DNA of 64,000 nt. Source: Ancylostoma caninum (lineage: Eukaryota > Nematoda > Chromadorea > Rhabditida > Ancylostomatidae). Shown in pieces: positions 44,640 through 58,500 of this stretch. Numbering within the stretch: the first letter of the stretch is position 1; the number at the start of each line of letters is the position of its first letter. A program made the position numbers and the translations under genes. The stretch spans positions 6,075,001-6,139,000 of the forward strand of contig JBAJFG010000019.1 of NCBI GenBank assembly GCA_037903475.1, given 5' to 3'. Under the pieces are notes generated by a model. It was not told the origin of the DNA and made no database searches. It saw only the letters and a list, made by a program, of their open reading frames with translations.

Positions 44640-45640
44640 TGCAAAGCAAGAAGCACGTAAGCGAGATGAACCCTCGCACTTTTGCCAGGGGTCTAGCGCA
44701 CTACAAAGCCGTCATTTTCCAATGTGAGCGTACCTCATACATGCGAGTAATTTATGAGTTATAGGCCGAGACGCTTCTGACGCAGGTGATAGCATAAGAA
44801 CAACCAATACCCATGTTCTTTCACACATAGTTTACCGTGGATCTGAATCTACCAGCTGTCGTAATCGTCTTTTGTCTACTCCGGATGAGCTTCTCCATTG
44901 CGTGGAACATTGGGATTTAAGACGCCAACACAGAGGCGCCTGGACCAATATTGTGCAGTACGTTCGGAACCTGTACCGCCCCAAATATAGTGTAGATGCG
45001 ACGACTGGATGCGACTGCTGATTCATAACATTTGAAGTACTATACGAAAAGGCCGCAAATGTACTGTTTTGAAAGCTTCATTTTTCTGGGAGGGATTGTT
45101 CACAGACAGTGATACCAATAAATTTGCACATACCTGACCTCCTTGTACATACATAAGGCAAGTTGCTGTAGGGCGGTGCCTATAACTTTTGGAAACCGCG
45201 AGAACTTTCCTGACAACCTAACAGTTATGAAGGCCTATTGCTTGACTATGACTTTAATCTGCGACTTCGCTGATTTTGTTATCGATGACAATAATTTGCT
45301 TAAAAATTATGAGGATTGTTTTGTAATGGATGACAATAATTTGGGCAAAATTATGACGCATGGTCTGGAACTTCATTTAAACACAATTTCTAATCATATA
45401 GGTCTTATTTTAATCCTGTAACCGACCTGAGTGCATTTTATTCTTGTTTTGCTCATAACTCTTTTTTTCCGGATCAATTACTCAACGTAAATGAGATAGC
45501 TGTTTTTTCTAAAACAATTTCTACCCAATTCTTCATGTGCAATGACTGGAGATGACCAGTGGTGCATCATGCACGGTGACGGGATTGCGGTGACGTGAGC
45601 AACCAGGACTGAATATTCATTGCCATACTGGATAATGAAG
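44640..45640. other. no supported feature
   Basis: Short frames only. One duplicated word pair occurs around 45287-45350 (GATGACAATAATTTG). Confidence 0.45.
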
Positions 45641-45653
45641 TAGGGAGAGGGAT

Positions 45654-46026
45654 CCTACCCATGAAACTTGAAAACTGGGTTTTGCACGAGATTGAAAGAT
45701 GCAAATCCACGATTAAGACATGCGCGATCGTGCAGTTTTTTTGATTAGTACTTCTGTACCAGCAATGGTCAAATCCATGCAAAACCCATGGGTCTCCAAA
45801 CTCCGATGCAAATTCGATGCAAAACCCACGAAAAACCCAAGATTTTCTGCGTCGATGGGCATGCATGAACTTTGCATGGGTATGCATAGGTTTTGCATGG
45901 ATTTAACTACTGCTGGTATAGAATTATTAATTAAAAAAAACCTTTTCTTACATGAGCACGCATTTCTTAATCGTCGGATTTGCATCAGTCAATCTCATGC
46001 AAAACACGCTTTTCAAGTTTCCTGAG
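45654..46026. mobile_element. foldback element (about 373 bp, about 135-bp arms), copy 1
   Basis: The left arm holds GAAACTTGAAAACTGGGTTT and ATGGTCAAATCCATGCAAAA. The right arm is its imperfect reverse complement (TTTTGCATGGATTTAACTAC ... AAGTTTCCTGAG). A related copy lies at 47405-47640. Confidence 0.82.
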
Positions 46027-47030
46027 TTCTTCCGTAGCTCAAAAAAGTGCAGTGACATCGTGATGTCTGCATTCTCGTCAAAAGTCTCCCTTTCAATCGC
46101 GAGTTCTTTCACATTGACGCACATGGAAATGCTTCGAAGTGGAACGTGCAATGACCTTTCGCTCCAGTATTCATGAGGAAAGCAGAATGTCATCACGAGT
46201 TCTTTCCTCCTGTGTCAAAGAACGAACGTTGACCGTGTTCTCTCTCAATGCTCTACTGCGCCATGCAACAGACACGAATATTCGCTTAGCGCTTCGTTTG
46301 TAACTCAGTACTGATAAAGTATACCCGGCATGTAGGTACTGAAAAAAATGCGCAGGCCAGAGTAGTACGGCACAGTGTCCGTCTTGTGTATGCTGGCCAA
46401 TAAATCATTGTTTACACCCTTTGTAAAAAGAGCTGCAGAGCCAGGAATCGTTAGTTTGGTTTTCCTTTGTCTGGAAAAGCATGTATTCTAAGATCGAGAT
46501 GCGAAGGGTTGTTAATGCAAATGGTTTTCTTGGGAGAAAATTTGCTGATCGTTATAATTTCTCATTTTGTTAAGGATGTAGGGGGACCAGTAGTCAGGAT
46601 TCCCTGAAAAGCTTTGCACGGCACGATTGATCAAATGTGAAAACGGTGATATCAATGAAATAAGCGGATGGGCAGGCAGTCAAGGCTGAGGTTCATGGAG
46701 CGTTAATTATGCAAACCAACGATGATTGGCGTAATTTGTTATCCTATAGATGTGTGGCGTTAGGAGACCCAGGAAGCAAAAGTTGGTTTACTAAACAGGT
46801 TTTGCTTGGTTATGCGTTCATGAATCCTGGCCTACAGTGGCCTCGGGTGTCAAGGCGCAGGTGGTGCCACATTTTCAAATTGATCCGGACCGTTGGGAGT
46901 CTCTATACAGACGTGGACCAGTAGTATCCACTACAATATTAGGTGAACCTCTTCCGTATGCTGAACACTATTGCTGAGTAGGAATTCTTCAAAGAAAAAA
47001 AAAAACGTAGCGTCCCTGTCCTAGGGTTCT
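46027..47030. other. no supported feature
   Basis: No exon or clear repeat was recognised. Confidence 0.45.
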
Positions 47031-47031
47031 T

Positions 47032-47404
47032 TTAAAGTTGAAAATATGTAGATGAAGTTTGGGAAGACATGCTGTCACTTGCACACTTATTTCGTTGCTG
47101 TTGGCAGTAATCCAAGTATCGCTTGCTAAGTACAGCTGGCACACGGTCTTGTCCAAAACTTTGCAGGTGTTGATTCAAATCCTTGCTTCGGTCCTCTTGA
47201 GGTACCACTGCATTTACAAGAATCTGGAAAAGATTAACCATTGCTGTGTTGTCCGAATGCACCCCTCTCCCACATCTTAATTTTAGTCCGTCAATGTTAA
47301 GAAAAGTTTTATTGCTACTGGCTAAAAGATGCTGCTCTTGCTTAGGCTTACTCCTATGTCCAAAATCATCTGTTGTCAATTTCAAAATTTGTCTTGATCC
47401 AGGG
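47032..47404 (-). CDS. uncharacterised minus-strand open frame
   Basis: A long minus-strand frame ends near 47032. Its peptide includes KTFLNIDGLKLRCGRGVHSD, NTAMVNLFQILVNAVVPQED and LSKRYLDYCQQQRNKCASD. The 5' part of the frame is contributed by the adjacent foldback copy at 47405. No family is recognised. It may be the remnant of a gene or transposon interrupted by the element. Confidence 0.25.
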
Positions 47405-47640
47405 TGCTCGAGAAACCTAGAAACCGTGTTTTGTATGAGATTATAAGATGAAAATGGCACAATTTGGACATGCGCGCAAAACACAGTTCTTTAAAATCAA
47501 TAGTTCTAAACTGGCAATGGTCAAATCCATGGATAACCCATACATTCCGATGCAGCTCCAGTGCGAAATCCACGAAAAAACCAAGAATTTTCTCAGTCCC
47601 TATGGAGAACCGATGCAAAACTCGATTTTTTAGATTTCCT
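47405..47640. mobile_element. foldback element, copy 2 (shorter)
   Basis: Shares CTGGCAATGGTCAAATCCAT and CATGCGCGcaaaacac-type blocks with 45654-46026. Its ends are GAAACCTAGAAACCGTGTTT and an imperfect complement, CGATTTTTTAGATTTCC. Confidence 0.75.
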
Positions 47641-47647
47641 GGCAATG

Positions 47648-48176
47648 TACAGGTTGGGCCAAAAATATGTATGGTAACTACGCTCGTTTCTTCTTTGAAG
47701 AAAACTGTTTTGTCCTGAAGCTATACTTGGTTGAGATGTCCTTTCGCAACGTTTTAGCGAAATATGTAGTGCTCCGGCCCACAAGTCATGTTTGCTTCAG
47801 GACTCGGCCAAAAATATATTTTAGGTCCTATTGGTTTCATCGAATGATCACTCATTTCCTTGGATCTCAATCAGTAGGGCTAGTAGGCTTTGATGATCCC
47901 CTAGACCAGGGTTTGTTCATAACCTGTCGAAATCTGGATCAGTTTGGCAAGCACTTCAAAAAATGTTGGATGACCTGAGCCCCAACCACTTGTGCGTCGC
48001 GGTCAGTGACCTCACTTTGAATCTTGGATTCTGTGCTGGAGCTGACAGAGGATATCCCTAGGTGAAGGGTTGCATCACATGACCTACTAAACATAAGACC
48101 TACGACTCTGTTTCGAATCACATACCAATTTTCTTTCGGTGTACACTTTTCTGTGTTACCGTATTTATGGCCCACC
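47648..48176. mobile_element. mariner-type element remnant (about 530 bp)
   Basis: Left end TACAGGTTGGGCCAAAAATA and right end (reverse) TAGAGGGTGGGCCATAAATA are imperfect inverted repeats of the mariner GGTTGGGCCAxAAATA type. The interior holds no intact transposase. An internal direct repeat of the end word (CTCGGCCAAAAATATATTTT) lies near 47805. Confidence 0.6.
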
Positions 48177-48179
48177 CTC

Positions 48180-49820
48180 TACTGAGTTTAGATGGCAAAG
48201 GCAGCTTTTTAAACAATGCTATATATGTTGGGCTGAGCCAACCTATATAAATGTTGCGGTGCCAACCCTTGCCAGCTTGGAACTTGGAACGTGTCCAACA
48301 TGCAAGATGGCTGAAATGGACAATATGCATCATTTATCAAAAAGCGGCAACTCAGTGGACGCGCGACAGCCTTCGCGGACTGCGTGCGCCACCTTTTTGT
48401 TGTTGTAATTTATTGTGCGTTTCGTTGGCGATGCTTATCGCGCATGTGTACATTCCGTCATTCGGATGATTTTTATCTATTGATCTTAAGATAACTGTTG
48501 TTTTAAGTTCCGAACACCAACTCCAACCATCGTGACCATACCCGCTACGGTTAGGGAACTAATTTTCAGACTTTCAGAAAAAGGCAAATTCTACTCCAAT
48601 GGAACGGTAGCCTATCCCTGCTGATAACTATCGAATAAAAAAACCCGAGCATTTAATATTTAAATGTTCAACACACTGGAGACACTCCTACATTAATTTT
48701 GCAGCAGGTAAAAACAGAAATCAGCCATGCATACGGATGGGCATGTGCTACCATCAAAGCAACAAAATTCAGCAGACGCGACCTCTACATTCATCCCAGA
48801 GGGATTTCATGGAATGCTTCCACTACGTAAATATGCACACACTGCTGAATTTGCTCATCTGTTTGGAGCACATGCGTTGTCGAGGTTTTTTGAGGAAAAT
48901 TGAGAAATGAATCATTAGTTATAGCTCCTTGGGAGATTTTTGCACGCACCCCGGGTTTTGAAGCAACGTTCCTGGCGACATTTCTTACAGAATTGCGACT
49001 CCTTGTGATTCTTTTCTGCGGAAACCAAATATTCTCAAACAGATTCCTGTTCGTTCAAATTATTGAGGATGTATGAAGAAATCTCCATTCAGCCCTACTC
49101 TTTTCCCAAGGGTTGAGGTAATGGGAAACAGGAGAAGGAAAAGCTATGTCGACTCTATTTCCCCGCGATGATCGCCACTACTTTTTGAGAAGACAACTTG
49201 AGATTCGATTTGTTTCGCCACTTGAAAAAATCACTTTTACGCGATGAGCTGGTAAATTATAAGGCAATTATGTGGCTGGGTTAGAAAATTGTGGCGATTC
49301 CTAGACCACACTGATCCAGGGTCCTCATTCTTGGAAACAATTATAGTAGCTTTGTAGCTCGTTTACAGCAATTTTACTTCACTCCGCCATCCAGTAAAAA
49401 TGCGCCCACGTGTTTGTTCCTCCAAGTATTTTGGCGGGAGAAACATAACTTGATTACATACAAGGGTGCCAATGGATCCGTGTTGTCCGCACAAAGATAA
49501 CCTGCAGAGAATATGAATATGGGTGGGATAAATATCTGTTCGGTGGAAGTACATATAAGCTACAACAACATGTCCGACAGAGCGTGTTGTCCAAATGAAC
49601 AGCCTTACAGTTCGGCCGTTTTTCCTTCTGTAGCTTTCGTCAGTGAATGTGTGAACTGGCTTATCTCATTAAAAGCTTTACATCCACATTTCTGCACAAC
49701 TTGGAGGGCCAAGCCTAAATATCGATATTCATTAAATTTCAAAGATTTTTGACTTCGAAAAGTTGCTTGAGTTTTTTTTTTTTCATTTTTCTTCATGTTA
49801 TTAACACCTTCACTTTTCAG
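48180..49820. other. region upstream of the ZIP exons; N-terminal exons not found
   Basis: The ZIP-like gene must have exons encoding a signal peptide and ectodomain here or further upstream, because the exon at 49821 begins mid-codon. I could not identify them with any confidence. Confidence 0.4.
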
Positions 49821-52584
49821 CATGGACTCTTGGTATGGCGATAATTTCTGCGTGTTCGTTCTCGGCACCACTGGGCATGCTGGCTCTGCCATGCCTCAGC
49901 AAGTCTCTGTACGAGAGGATCATGATTTTTCTGATCGCTGTGGGTATTGGAGCTCTCAGTGGCTCTTCGATGTTCATAATGATACCGCAGGTGGGCTTGT
50001 CAAAGTTAACCTTTGGCTTCTCTCCTCCTCATTTTTGATATTCCATACTTCGCTGTTACATGTAAGCTAAGGAGGTGTCCCGTCAACTGTGCTCTGGTAG
50101 TTTCCAATGTACTCGAGAATCCATGGCCTAGTCGCTTCATTTAGATTACGCATTGTAAACATGTTAAAATGCCCAAATTTATCTATTGGCTGATACTCAT
50201 AAGGATTTTCACCCATTTTTGACGATGTCTATACTCTGCTGCTATCCATGGGTAATCGTACCTGTAGGTGTGAAAGTGCCAGACTACCCTTCTGTTAAGT
50301 GATGCGTCCGAGTCCTGTGGTCGTTACCCTCTCGCAATCCCCTCTACCGTGACACTGTAATTGTCTGCACATCCACACATTTCATTGATATCACCACCAG
50401 AGTTCGGCACAAGCTTAGCTCGAGCAGAAAAAAACTACGAAGTCCCCTTTGACCTAGCCAAAAATCTACGAAGCCCCAATTGTAAGCAAACAAGTTAAAA
50501 CACGTTTGTGCGAAGAACAGTAGTTTCATTTTTTTAATGCTCATCGGCGTGTCCACACGTATTAACAAGTGCTCATAAGTGCAATGGCCGTGGAGCACGT
50601 CAACATGGCAGCACCATGTTATAATTTTTTAAATTTCCGGTAAAAATTTGAAAGAGGGTGGAGATTGCGCAGGTTTTTGCCATTACTTTGTTAGAGCAAT
50701 ACTTTCTGGAGACAACAGTGTAAGCGAAATTGGAAATATTTGCTTTTGGAAAAAGTCATTTGAGGAAGTTGTGTCGGAGTGGTGCTGGAGACTGCTTTTT
50801 AACTAATTTTTTTCGCTGTGACCGAGAGAACGCGGCAGCTTCCATATTCATTGAAACGAGCTTCCTCTCCTGAAGCTAACCGCTCTAGCGGAAATTGAAA
50901 TAATTGATTTTTAGGAAAGTTGTTTGATGAAAATTCTTTGGACCGGTGCTGAACCCTAACTTTTAGGGTAAAGTTAGGGTTCAGAGAATTCCAAAGCAAT
51001 ATCTCCTCTCAAAATCAATTAATTCTATTTTCCTCCGGCGGTTGGCGGAACAGTAGTGTCAGAAATCTATTTATAAAGTTTGAATAGGATTCATTCAGTA
51101 CCAACGATACTGTGGGTACTGCTAGGTACTTTTTCACCTGTAACTCCTATCAAAATCAATTAAATCCAATTCTCCTTCGGATTTGAATAGAGCGCTGCCA
51201 GTTGCAGCCATACGCATGGTCTCAGCAAGATCTGGGCAGAACCTGTCCTCTTACAAGCGCTGAAAGCAGTGCTCCTGGCAAGATTTCCGCATGATAGCCC
51301 CCAACCTCCTGTCAAAATCAATTAATTCCAATTTCCTTTGGCAGTTGAAGTAAGAATGGTATCTCTAAACATGTCACGAAATTTGATCAGTATTCCTTCA
51401 GTAACAATAATGCTGGGGACCTTTTTAAGTGTGTTTCTTAAACAAGCCTTAATTTTGCTCTTATTTCAGACAGACTTTACAGAACCAATAGAAAAAAATT
51501 CTTCGGTTCAGTCTCTTTTCTTTACTCTTATCTGCAAAGGAGTTCATGGTTATCCGACAAGTCCCAACTACGAACTTCCCTTTGCTCACTTTATCTTTAC
51601 GAAGTCCCGCTTGCCTTGAGTAAAGTTCCTGCCGAAATCTGATCACCACTCTCATTCTCGTCCGATACTTCTGCTTCCCGTTTTACCTCGTTCAAACAGG
51701 TAAAGAGGCGAATGCATACTGGAATGCATACTGACCTCGACCGCTCGAATTTCCTGTAACTATTACCGTAGGGAATCACACCATTCGTTTCTGGTCTCAA
51801 TATGTACCGCATCTCCAGACCTAATATGTACCGCATCTCCAGATTCGTTTTCGATAAAACCATTCTTGATCAATTTATTGATTTTCCAGCAAGTTTTTCG
51901 AAAGTTTCTTTTCCATGTTACAATTATGCCGTCGATCTTTATCTATTTGAGAAGTAGGTGCTACAGTACACGATTTACCACGGTAGTTTCTATCTCACCA
52001 GATGATGATAAAGCCACTTCATTTCGTTAGCCTTCGTTAGTTTTTTGGTCACACACGCAAGCATTATCTATTATATTCACTGGTTCGGTTTCTTGTTGGA
52101 ATCACGAAGCACCACGAAGAAGAGCTGAGTATCCAGGAAACCTCACGGAGTGTCTGAAGACTTGTATAGCATTGAAATAATTTTGGAGTTTGCGCTCTGA
52201 TCTTTACGAAGACAGAAGGACAACACACGGAACCTCTTCCAATTCATTGTAAATTTCATGAAATTTGCGTTGTCTAAGCAGTTTTACTATGAAATATAGA
52301 ATGTTCTAGTAAATGCCGGTGAGACCGATGTGAGTAAAATTCAATTCTCGTAAAATTCATGTTCATTTTTATTCATTTCAATTCAGAAATTCATGTTCAT
52401 TTACTGCAATAGCAACTTATGTCTATCACGAAATCGATCACCACTACTGTTTCAGGCCTTTCACCTCACACAAACTCAACTGGACAACTTCAACTACCAT
52501 TCTAGGGCAGCAATTATCGTAGGAGCACTGTACACGTTCTTCTCAGTCGACAGGATTCTACAATATGCTTTAGAGTTACGGAGG
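49821..52584 (+). CDS. ZIP-like TM1-TM3 exons
   Basis: Exon 49821-49990 begins two bases into a codon (CA TGG ACT) and encodes WTLGMAIISACSFSAPLGM to MFIMIPQ. Exon 52456-52584 continues in phase with AFHLTQTQLDNFNYHSRAAI and ends at ALELRR. SLC39A8/A14 proteins have LIPEAF at this junction; here it is MIPQAF, so an acidic residue is replaced by Gln. Confidence 0.85.
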
Positions 52585-55500
52585 GTTCGTGGGTGTTTTA
52601 ATTGTTTAGTTACAAATAAATTTTTGATGTCTCTTTTGCTAAAGCTCCTGAGGTGGTAGGTGTTGCATTCATTGCAACTGGGGTGAAATTTGGGTTTTGT
52701 TCGCAGACAACACGATGGATTCATTGTCGGGAATCACCTCCGAAACAGGCAAAAGCACGGATGGGCGATGTACTACCCAACTCTAAAAGTTGGAGGCGCC
52801 ATCCGCGAAGAATGCTCAAAAACGAGCAAGTGCTTATTTCCTGCGAGGCAATGCTCACGCGCACGTTGGAAACGCAAGTCGTGAGAAGGCTCAGGATCTC
52901 AGTTGGGAATTCCTGCCACACCTATCGTATTCGACAGGTCTGGCCCTGTTGGAACTTTTTCCTGGGTATGAACAACCACCAATGGGAAATGAGGTTTAGC
53001 GGTCAACAGAGATTTGAAAGTGAGGTGCCAGAATTTTCCAACCCACAGCCTTCTTACATTAGTTCTGGAAGAATGGAATAGAGAAGCTTGCCAAGAGATG
53101 AGCGAAGGTACTAGACAATACTGGTAAATATATCATTAATGAGATTCTGTTTCAATGAATAAACATAAAAATTTGATCAAGAGTGTCACAAGACGTCTTC
53201 ACCAACCTAAGAAAATCCAAGCGAAACTCAATCCTATCACCAAGTATATACAATGGGAAGTAAAACAGCAGAGAAAATGACCATCACTCCGGATGATCAC
53301 TGCTTCCTCAAGATTTGAATAAAGGACTGAGTATTTTAAGGACTAATGGGTCTAGGCTCCGAGCACCCAGCATGCAATGGGGCATTTTTCCGTCGATTTT
53401 CGTTCAAAGAATGTTGCACTGGATAGGTATAGCCAATAAGATTCCACGTAACTGTGAAAAATTTCAGCGGCATCAAGCTAAACGCAAGGTGCACACATCA
53501 ACGATCGTCTCAATCATGAACAACACTCCAAAAATGAAGGTACGTCCACGCTAACGTCGGTTTATTTTGCGCTCCACATAAACGAACTCAAGTGTTTTGG
53601 CTGAAAATCTGAGCATGTTTTTCCTCGCAAGACCTTGTTATTTTACTAACGGTATGGCCTGAACATCTGCCTCATTCGCATACGATGGTATAGATATGGG
53701 GGATCGTTAGTGCGCTCGAGATGAAACTGAGTAATGGAAACTCTATGAGGAATTTGAGCGCACTTGTATTCCGTAACCCATGAAGTCGCATCAGCAGGGT
53801 GTATGCACAGAAAGTCATCCTGTTACTCGATTAGAGCTCATTTCACATTCTAGGCGCCACAGTACTTGTAATCCACGTGGTAGATGAAAAGCATCAGATT
53901 ATAAAATCCTATCATCTGGCGCTTCAGGTGATATTGATGCATCGGTACATGATGAGTACTTCGTAATTAGCTCCTAAGGGACCAGCGAAAACCCCGAAAA
54001 ATGCTTTAAAATCTATTCCGTTGATAGGCAAAAAAATTAGCCGAGTATTCGTACGTTGTTTATATTTTCCAAGTGTTTGTGTAATGTTAGTTGCTAGAAC
54101 AGATCACTCGCACATTTACGCCATCGGTACAATATGTGTCCATAAATTTGAGTCCATAAATACTTACTGGATGCCCACTTCTTACTTCATGAGTTTCTCA
54201 CTCTTGCTTTGCTAGCTTCATGGGTGAGAAATATGGTGTAGCTCTTCTGAAATCTGTAAATTATTGGCTTACTTCATGTGTCAAACTTTTTTTGCACATT
54301 TGCCCTGGGATGAAGGTTATTGGATTGTTGTTGTTCGTCGATGAAGCAGAGATTCTCCTCCTGAATAAATTTCTCAAAGCATCGACGCATGACAACAATT
54401 ATTCTGCGTTGGAAGAATGACCCGTCACAGCCCTCCCTTACGGTCTACGGTCTTTCATTCTTCAATAACTATAGTGTATTTCACCAGAGAACATAGTTGT
54501 GAAAATATTAGACGAAGAGGGGATGCGAGAAATAGTGGTGTGATTGGGGAAGCAGGCAGATCATGGGCATAAACTTTCAACTATCGCCGTCTTTGAAGCC
54601 CACTATACGAGGTGGCCTAAAAGTGTGGGAGTCACATTAAACGATATTTTCTTTTACTAACCACAAATATTCTACCTTTTTTTATTGAATCAGCTGCGCA
54701 ACCAAATGAAGAAGTCGTTTCACAAGAAATTTCGAAAGTTGCTCGTCTTGGCTCCGATACAGGCCTTCAAACTTATCTTCGTGCAACGCACTGTGCGCCG
54801 TAGGTAGTCCTCACCGATTTCTGACCAGGATAGTCTAATTTCGCGACATTGATGTTGAGTGGTGTGATATTCTCGCTCTCCATTTTCCCTCCAATGGAAC
54901 TTCACATGAAGAGATTCATGCTATTCAAATATTAAATGCAAAAACACCATTTTTCTCGTAGAAGAATCCATGAATTGCATCCTGTAAGTCGGCAGTGGTG
55001 ATTTTGGCCCCTTATGTAGTTTGGGGAATCCTTCAGGCTGAAGAGTGGTGTTGGCGTTTTACCGCGCCCATACTACGAGTACTTTTGCTCCAACCATAGG
55101 AACAGACACGCCCCAACTTTATCGCTTCGCCTGTGGAAACCACAGTTATCTTTGCATTCGTGTTCACTTCTCCTCGAACCATCACACCTCCGGTAAACAA
55201 CAACTTTGTGACAAGTCTCTTTTATGAATAGTGTCATCTATTTTTCTTGATAAAATGGCCGTCGTTTTGAGGGCAGAGGACTACCTTGGAAGGGAAAATT
55301 TTCTCATCAGTCCATAGCACGCACACCTTCGATGCGGCGCACCTGGAACCACGCCGTGCACTTCTCGAGCCTGTCAGCTATGGCGATATTGTTCGGACTC
55401 ACCCCTCCATTTCCACAACATTTCCTCCGGCATTCCATAGCTTGGTCTGATCTCGGCGCTGATCGCAAGGGAGTAATTAAGTTTTCTTGCTATTGCTGCA

Positions 55501-58500
55501 GTAAAGTCTCCAGACTGTTCAGTGCGAACAATGTATTCATCTTCATGGTGTGAACACGCTCGCATGGCTCCAAGCAACCGGGTGAAATGTAGGTCTAGAG
55601 AAAGAAGACCTCATGACGTGTTAAAAAAATGTATGAAATAAGAACTTGATGAAGCTTACAACTAAAAGTAAAAGCGCCTGATCAGGAGCCCATACTTTTG
55701 TCCAACCTGTACATGAATGTAGGACATCAACACTGTTCTTGCAAAAGTATGGGCTACGTGTTGACGCTGCAGCGCTTTGCTGTTGCTTTTGCATTGTTTT
55801 TTGAACAGTTAGTGATGATGTTTAGTTGACGGTAGAGACAAATATAAGGTAATGCTTGCTTAGAAACGTCAGTCCACGGAAGAAACAACTCTGACGAATG
55901 TTTCGGTGCCGTCAAGCGAACGGGACGGGGCCCCAAAGAGCAATGTTCCGGCAAAGAAAGTGGACGAAGAGAAGGAGAAAGCCGAACTGGCGGTGGGCTC
56001 TGAATCGAATTACTTTTGTAGCGAGGGCAAGCGTTTACTCGTTTCGTCTAATTTTCTGAGCATCTCTCGAGTTCCTTAGCATCAGTCCCATTTTTCAGGA
56101 AGAAGTCGAAATCGCTATGTTAAACAACGCATTCGCGAGAACGGTGAGTACTACTTCCGTGAGCTCAGAAGCATCACTCAGGTTACCCATGCTGAAATTA
56201 TTAACGTACAAAATTTACCTTTTTCCTGCATCCATAAACCATCTGGGCCAAGGATTTTTTCTGTTTTCTAGAAATCCGACAGTGCGTATACTGGTGTCTT
56301 GATGACAACTTTCTGTAAATTTTGCCACTACCTATTTTTTCAGAGAATTCCAACTCCCATTATCACTGTTTCACTTGGCACTACATATTTAACCACTTTC
56401 GTGCCCCAAAATCTCAAGAATAAGTGCACGAAATTCCAATAAGTTGTGGTTACTTGTCCGCGCTTATCATATATAGTTATTTGTTTATTTGACATGCTAA
56501 TCACAAATGTCATTCTTCTCCTGCACTGAATCGCCATTTTTGTAAGTTACGGTAGGCATACGGTAGATGTGGTGTCTCACAGAATCTTCCCAAATTTTAC
56601 ATAGAAATGTTATTTCTGCTACAGACCATTGCAGTCATGTCCGTTTTGTCCGTCCTCGTTTTTAGACGCTACGGCAGGATTGCTTTAAGAGAGTATGAAA
56701 ATAAAATTGGTAAGAAAGTGGGAGGGATGAGTGAAATATTTATCAATCATCATCAGCATATGAAATTACTCTTCTGCGCAAAGTTTCTGAAGATTTCACG
56801 AGATTTCTTTGCTACCGTGCACACATTGTAACTTTACAAAACGCGAGTACTACGCAAGATGTAGGTGCGAAAATTTCAACACTTACCTCTCTACCTATTA
56901 CCAGTTCAAGCAAAAATCAGCGAGAGCTTCGAATTAGTTGTTTCACATGAACTTTCAGTTTTCCACTCGTCGCCGCTTTGCTGTTATGAGCTCCGTCGAT
57001 GGAATCGAGCTTGGTGATGGGAACCAAAAAGGGAACGATGTCAGTGTGTCTTCTCATTTAAATATTCTTCAAGTACTCCGAAGTGGCAATATCCAAGCAA
57101 CCATACCTGCTCATTTAGACCCGAAATGACTTCCTCGAAACAGTCAACAACGACATATCCCGGGTTGGTTTTTCAATTTACTGATTTTTTTTGCGCAATA
57201 CAATGCTGGTTTTAGAACCAAAATCACTTCCTTAATGTTGTCCACAACGATGTCTCCAAGGTATGTCTACACATTCTTGTGTGTTTACACGGATTTTCTA
57301 ATTGAAATAAGGATATAGATCAAAAGAAAGAAGGAAGTTCATACTGCAGAAATAATCCACGTGAAGTGCAACTCGCCGTCGCTCAAGCGGCACAGGTTGT
57401 CAGCGTTATCGACCAGTGATGGCTCGAGCAGCGCTCAGAAACTTCACGACATATGTGTCGTCCTGAACGAGCACATGTGCCGATTCCTGCAGTGGCACTT
57501 ACGTGATTACGGGAGCCAGTGGAGAAACTTGCCTTGACGACCGTAATAATTCCGAAGAGGCACCACTTTGCGTTGTGAATGGAGCGGAGATTCATCTATG
57601 CGTGCACTTCTCCTGCGCCGTTGCCAAAAATGTCTCGGTCATGCCTACTCGATGTGGGGCCGAACCGGTGCAAGCAATGTAGTGAACGCTGCGCCGTGTA
57701 CAGTAATTTTCGTGTATTGGGGTGCAATAAGCGCCAGTCTTGGAAAAACCACGTGGTTTGCGTTCGTGTGGGGCGACACCGGTGCTCCGAAGTTTCTAAG
57801 CAGCTATCGCGGTGATTCCTCGTAATAATAAAGATAATCTAACGGTGTAAGGACTGGAGAGTAAGGTGGATGACAACTGACTTACTATCTTGACGTCTTG
57901 GGAAAACCCCGCCCAAGATTCGCAACATGGGACGGGCATTATCCTGTTGAATTAGATTTCAGTCTTGTAGTATCTCGATCAATTTTCTTCTTAAGAGTTA
58001 CTATTGTTGCGACTAAACTTCGGCTAATAATGTGCCTTCTTTCAGAAGTTTTCCCAAACACTCCATGATGCATATAGCAAACTTTTTTTCTGGTGTTGGT
58101 CTTACTTCGCTTTCGCTGGCGATAGTGCTCTTGAACCTAACTCACGTTTGGGAGCACAGCTGGCACGGTTGAGCTGAGCGAGTATCCGCCGCTTGTCCAT
58201 GAGTTCGGTGTCGCACCAGACCCTTTTGTCCTTGCTCGTTTGGGCCAAATCGTGTGGGACATATCGTCCTACTAAGCTGACCTAAACTATTCTGTGAGGT
58301 CCATTTGTTCTGGCTGGTTGATCGTTGGGCCTCGACCAATTAGATTGGGATTTCTGGTTGTTCTCCACCAGCTGTGCTTTTGTAACCTTCGGAATCAAAT
58401 TGATTGAGCGTCTTAAACGTGGTTTAATTCGAGCTGATTTGCTCCAGATGAAAACCTGAGGAAAAAACGCCTCGCGGTTTTGGTATTAGTATGTTCTCGT

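Noticed and set aside
52690..53081. Open frames of 64 and 142 codons between ZIP exons, behind an acceptor at 52705
   Set aside because: The donor at 52584 and the acceptor at 53467 join in phase 0 without it, and the sequence has no ZIP-like character. It may still be an alternative exon.
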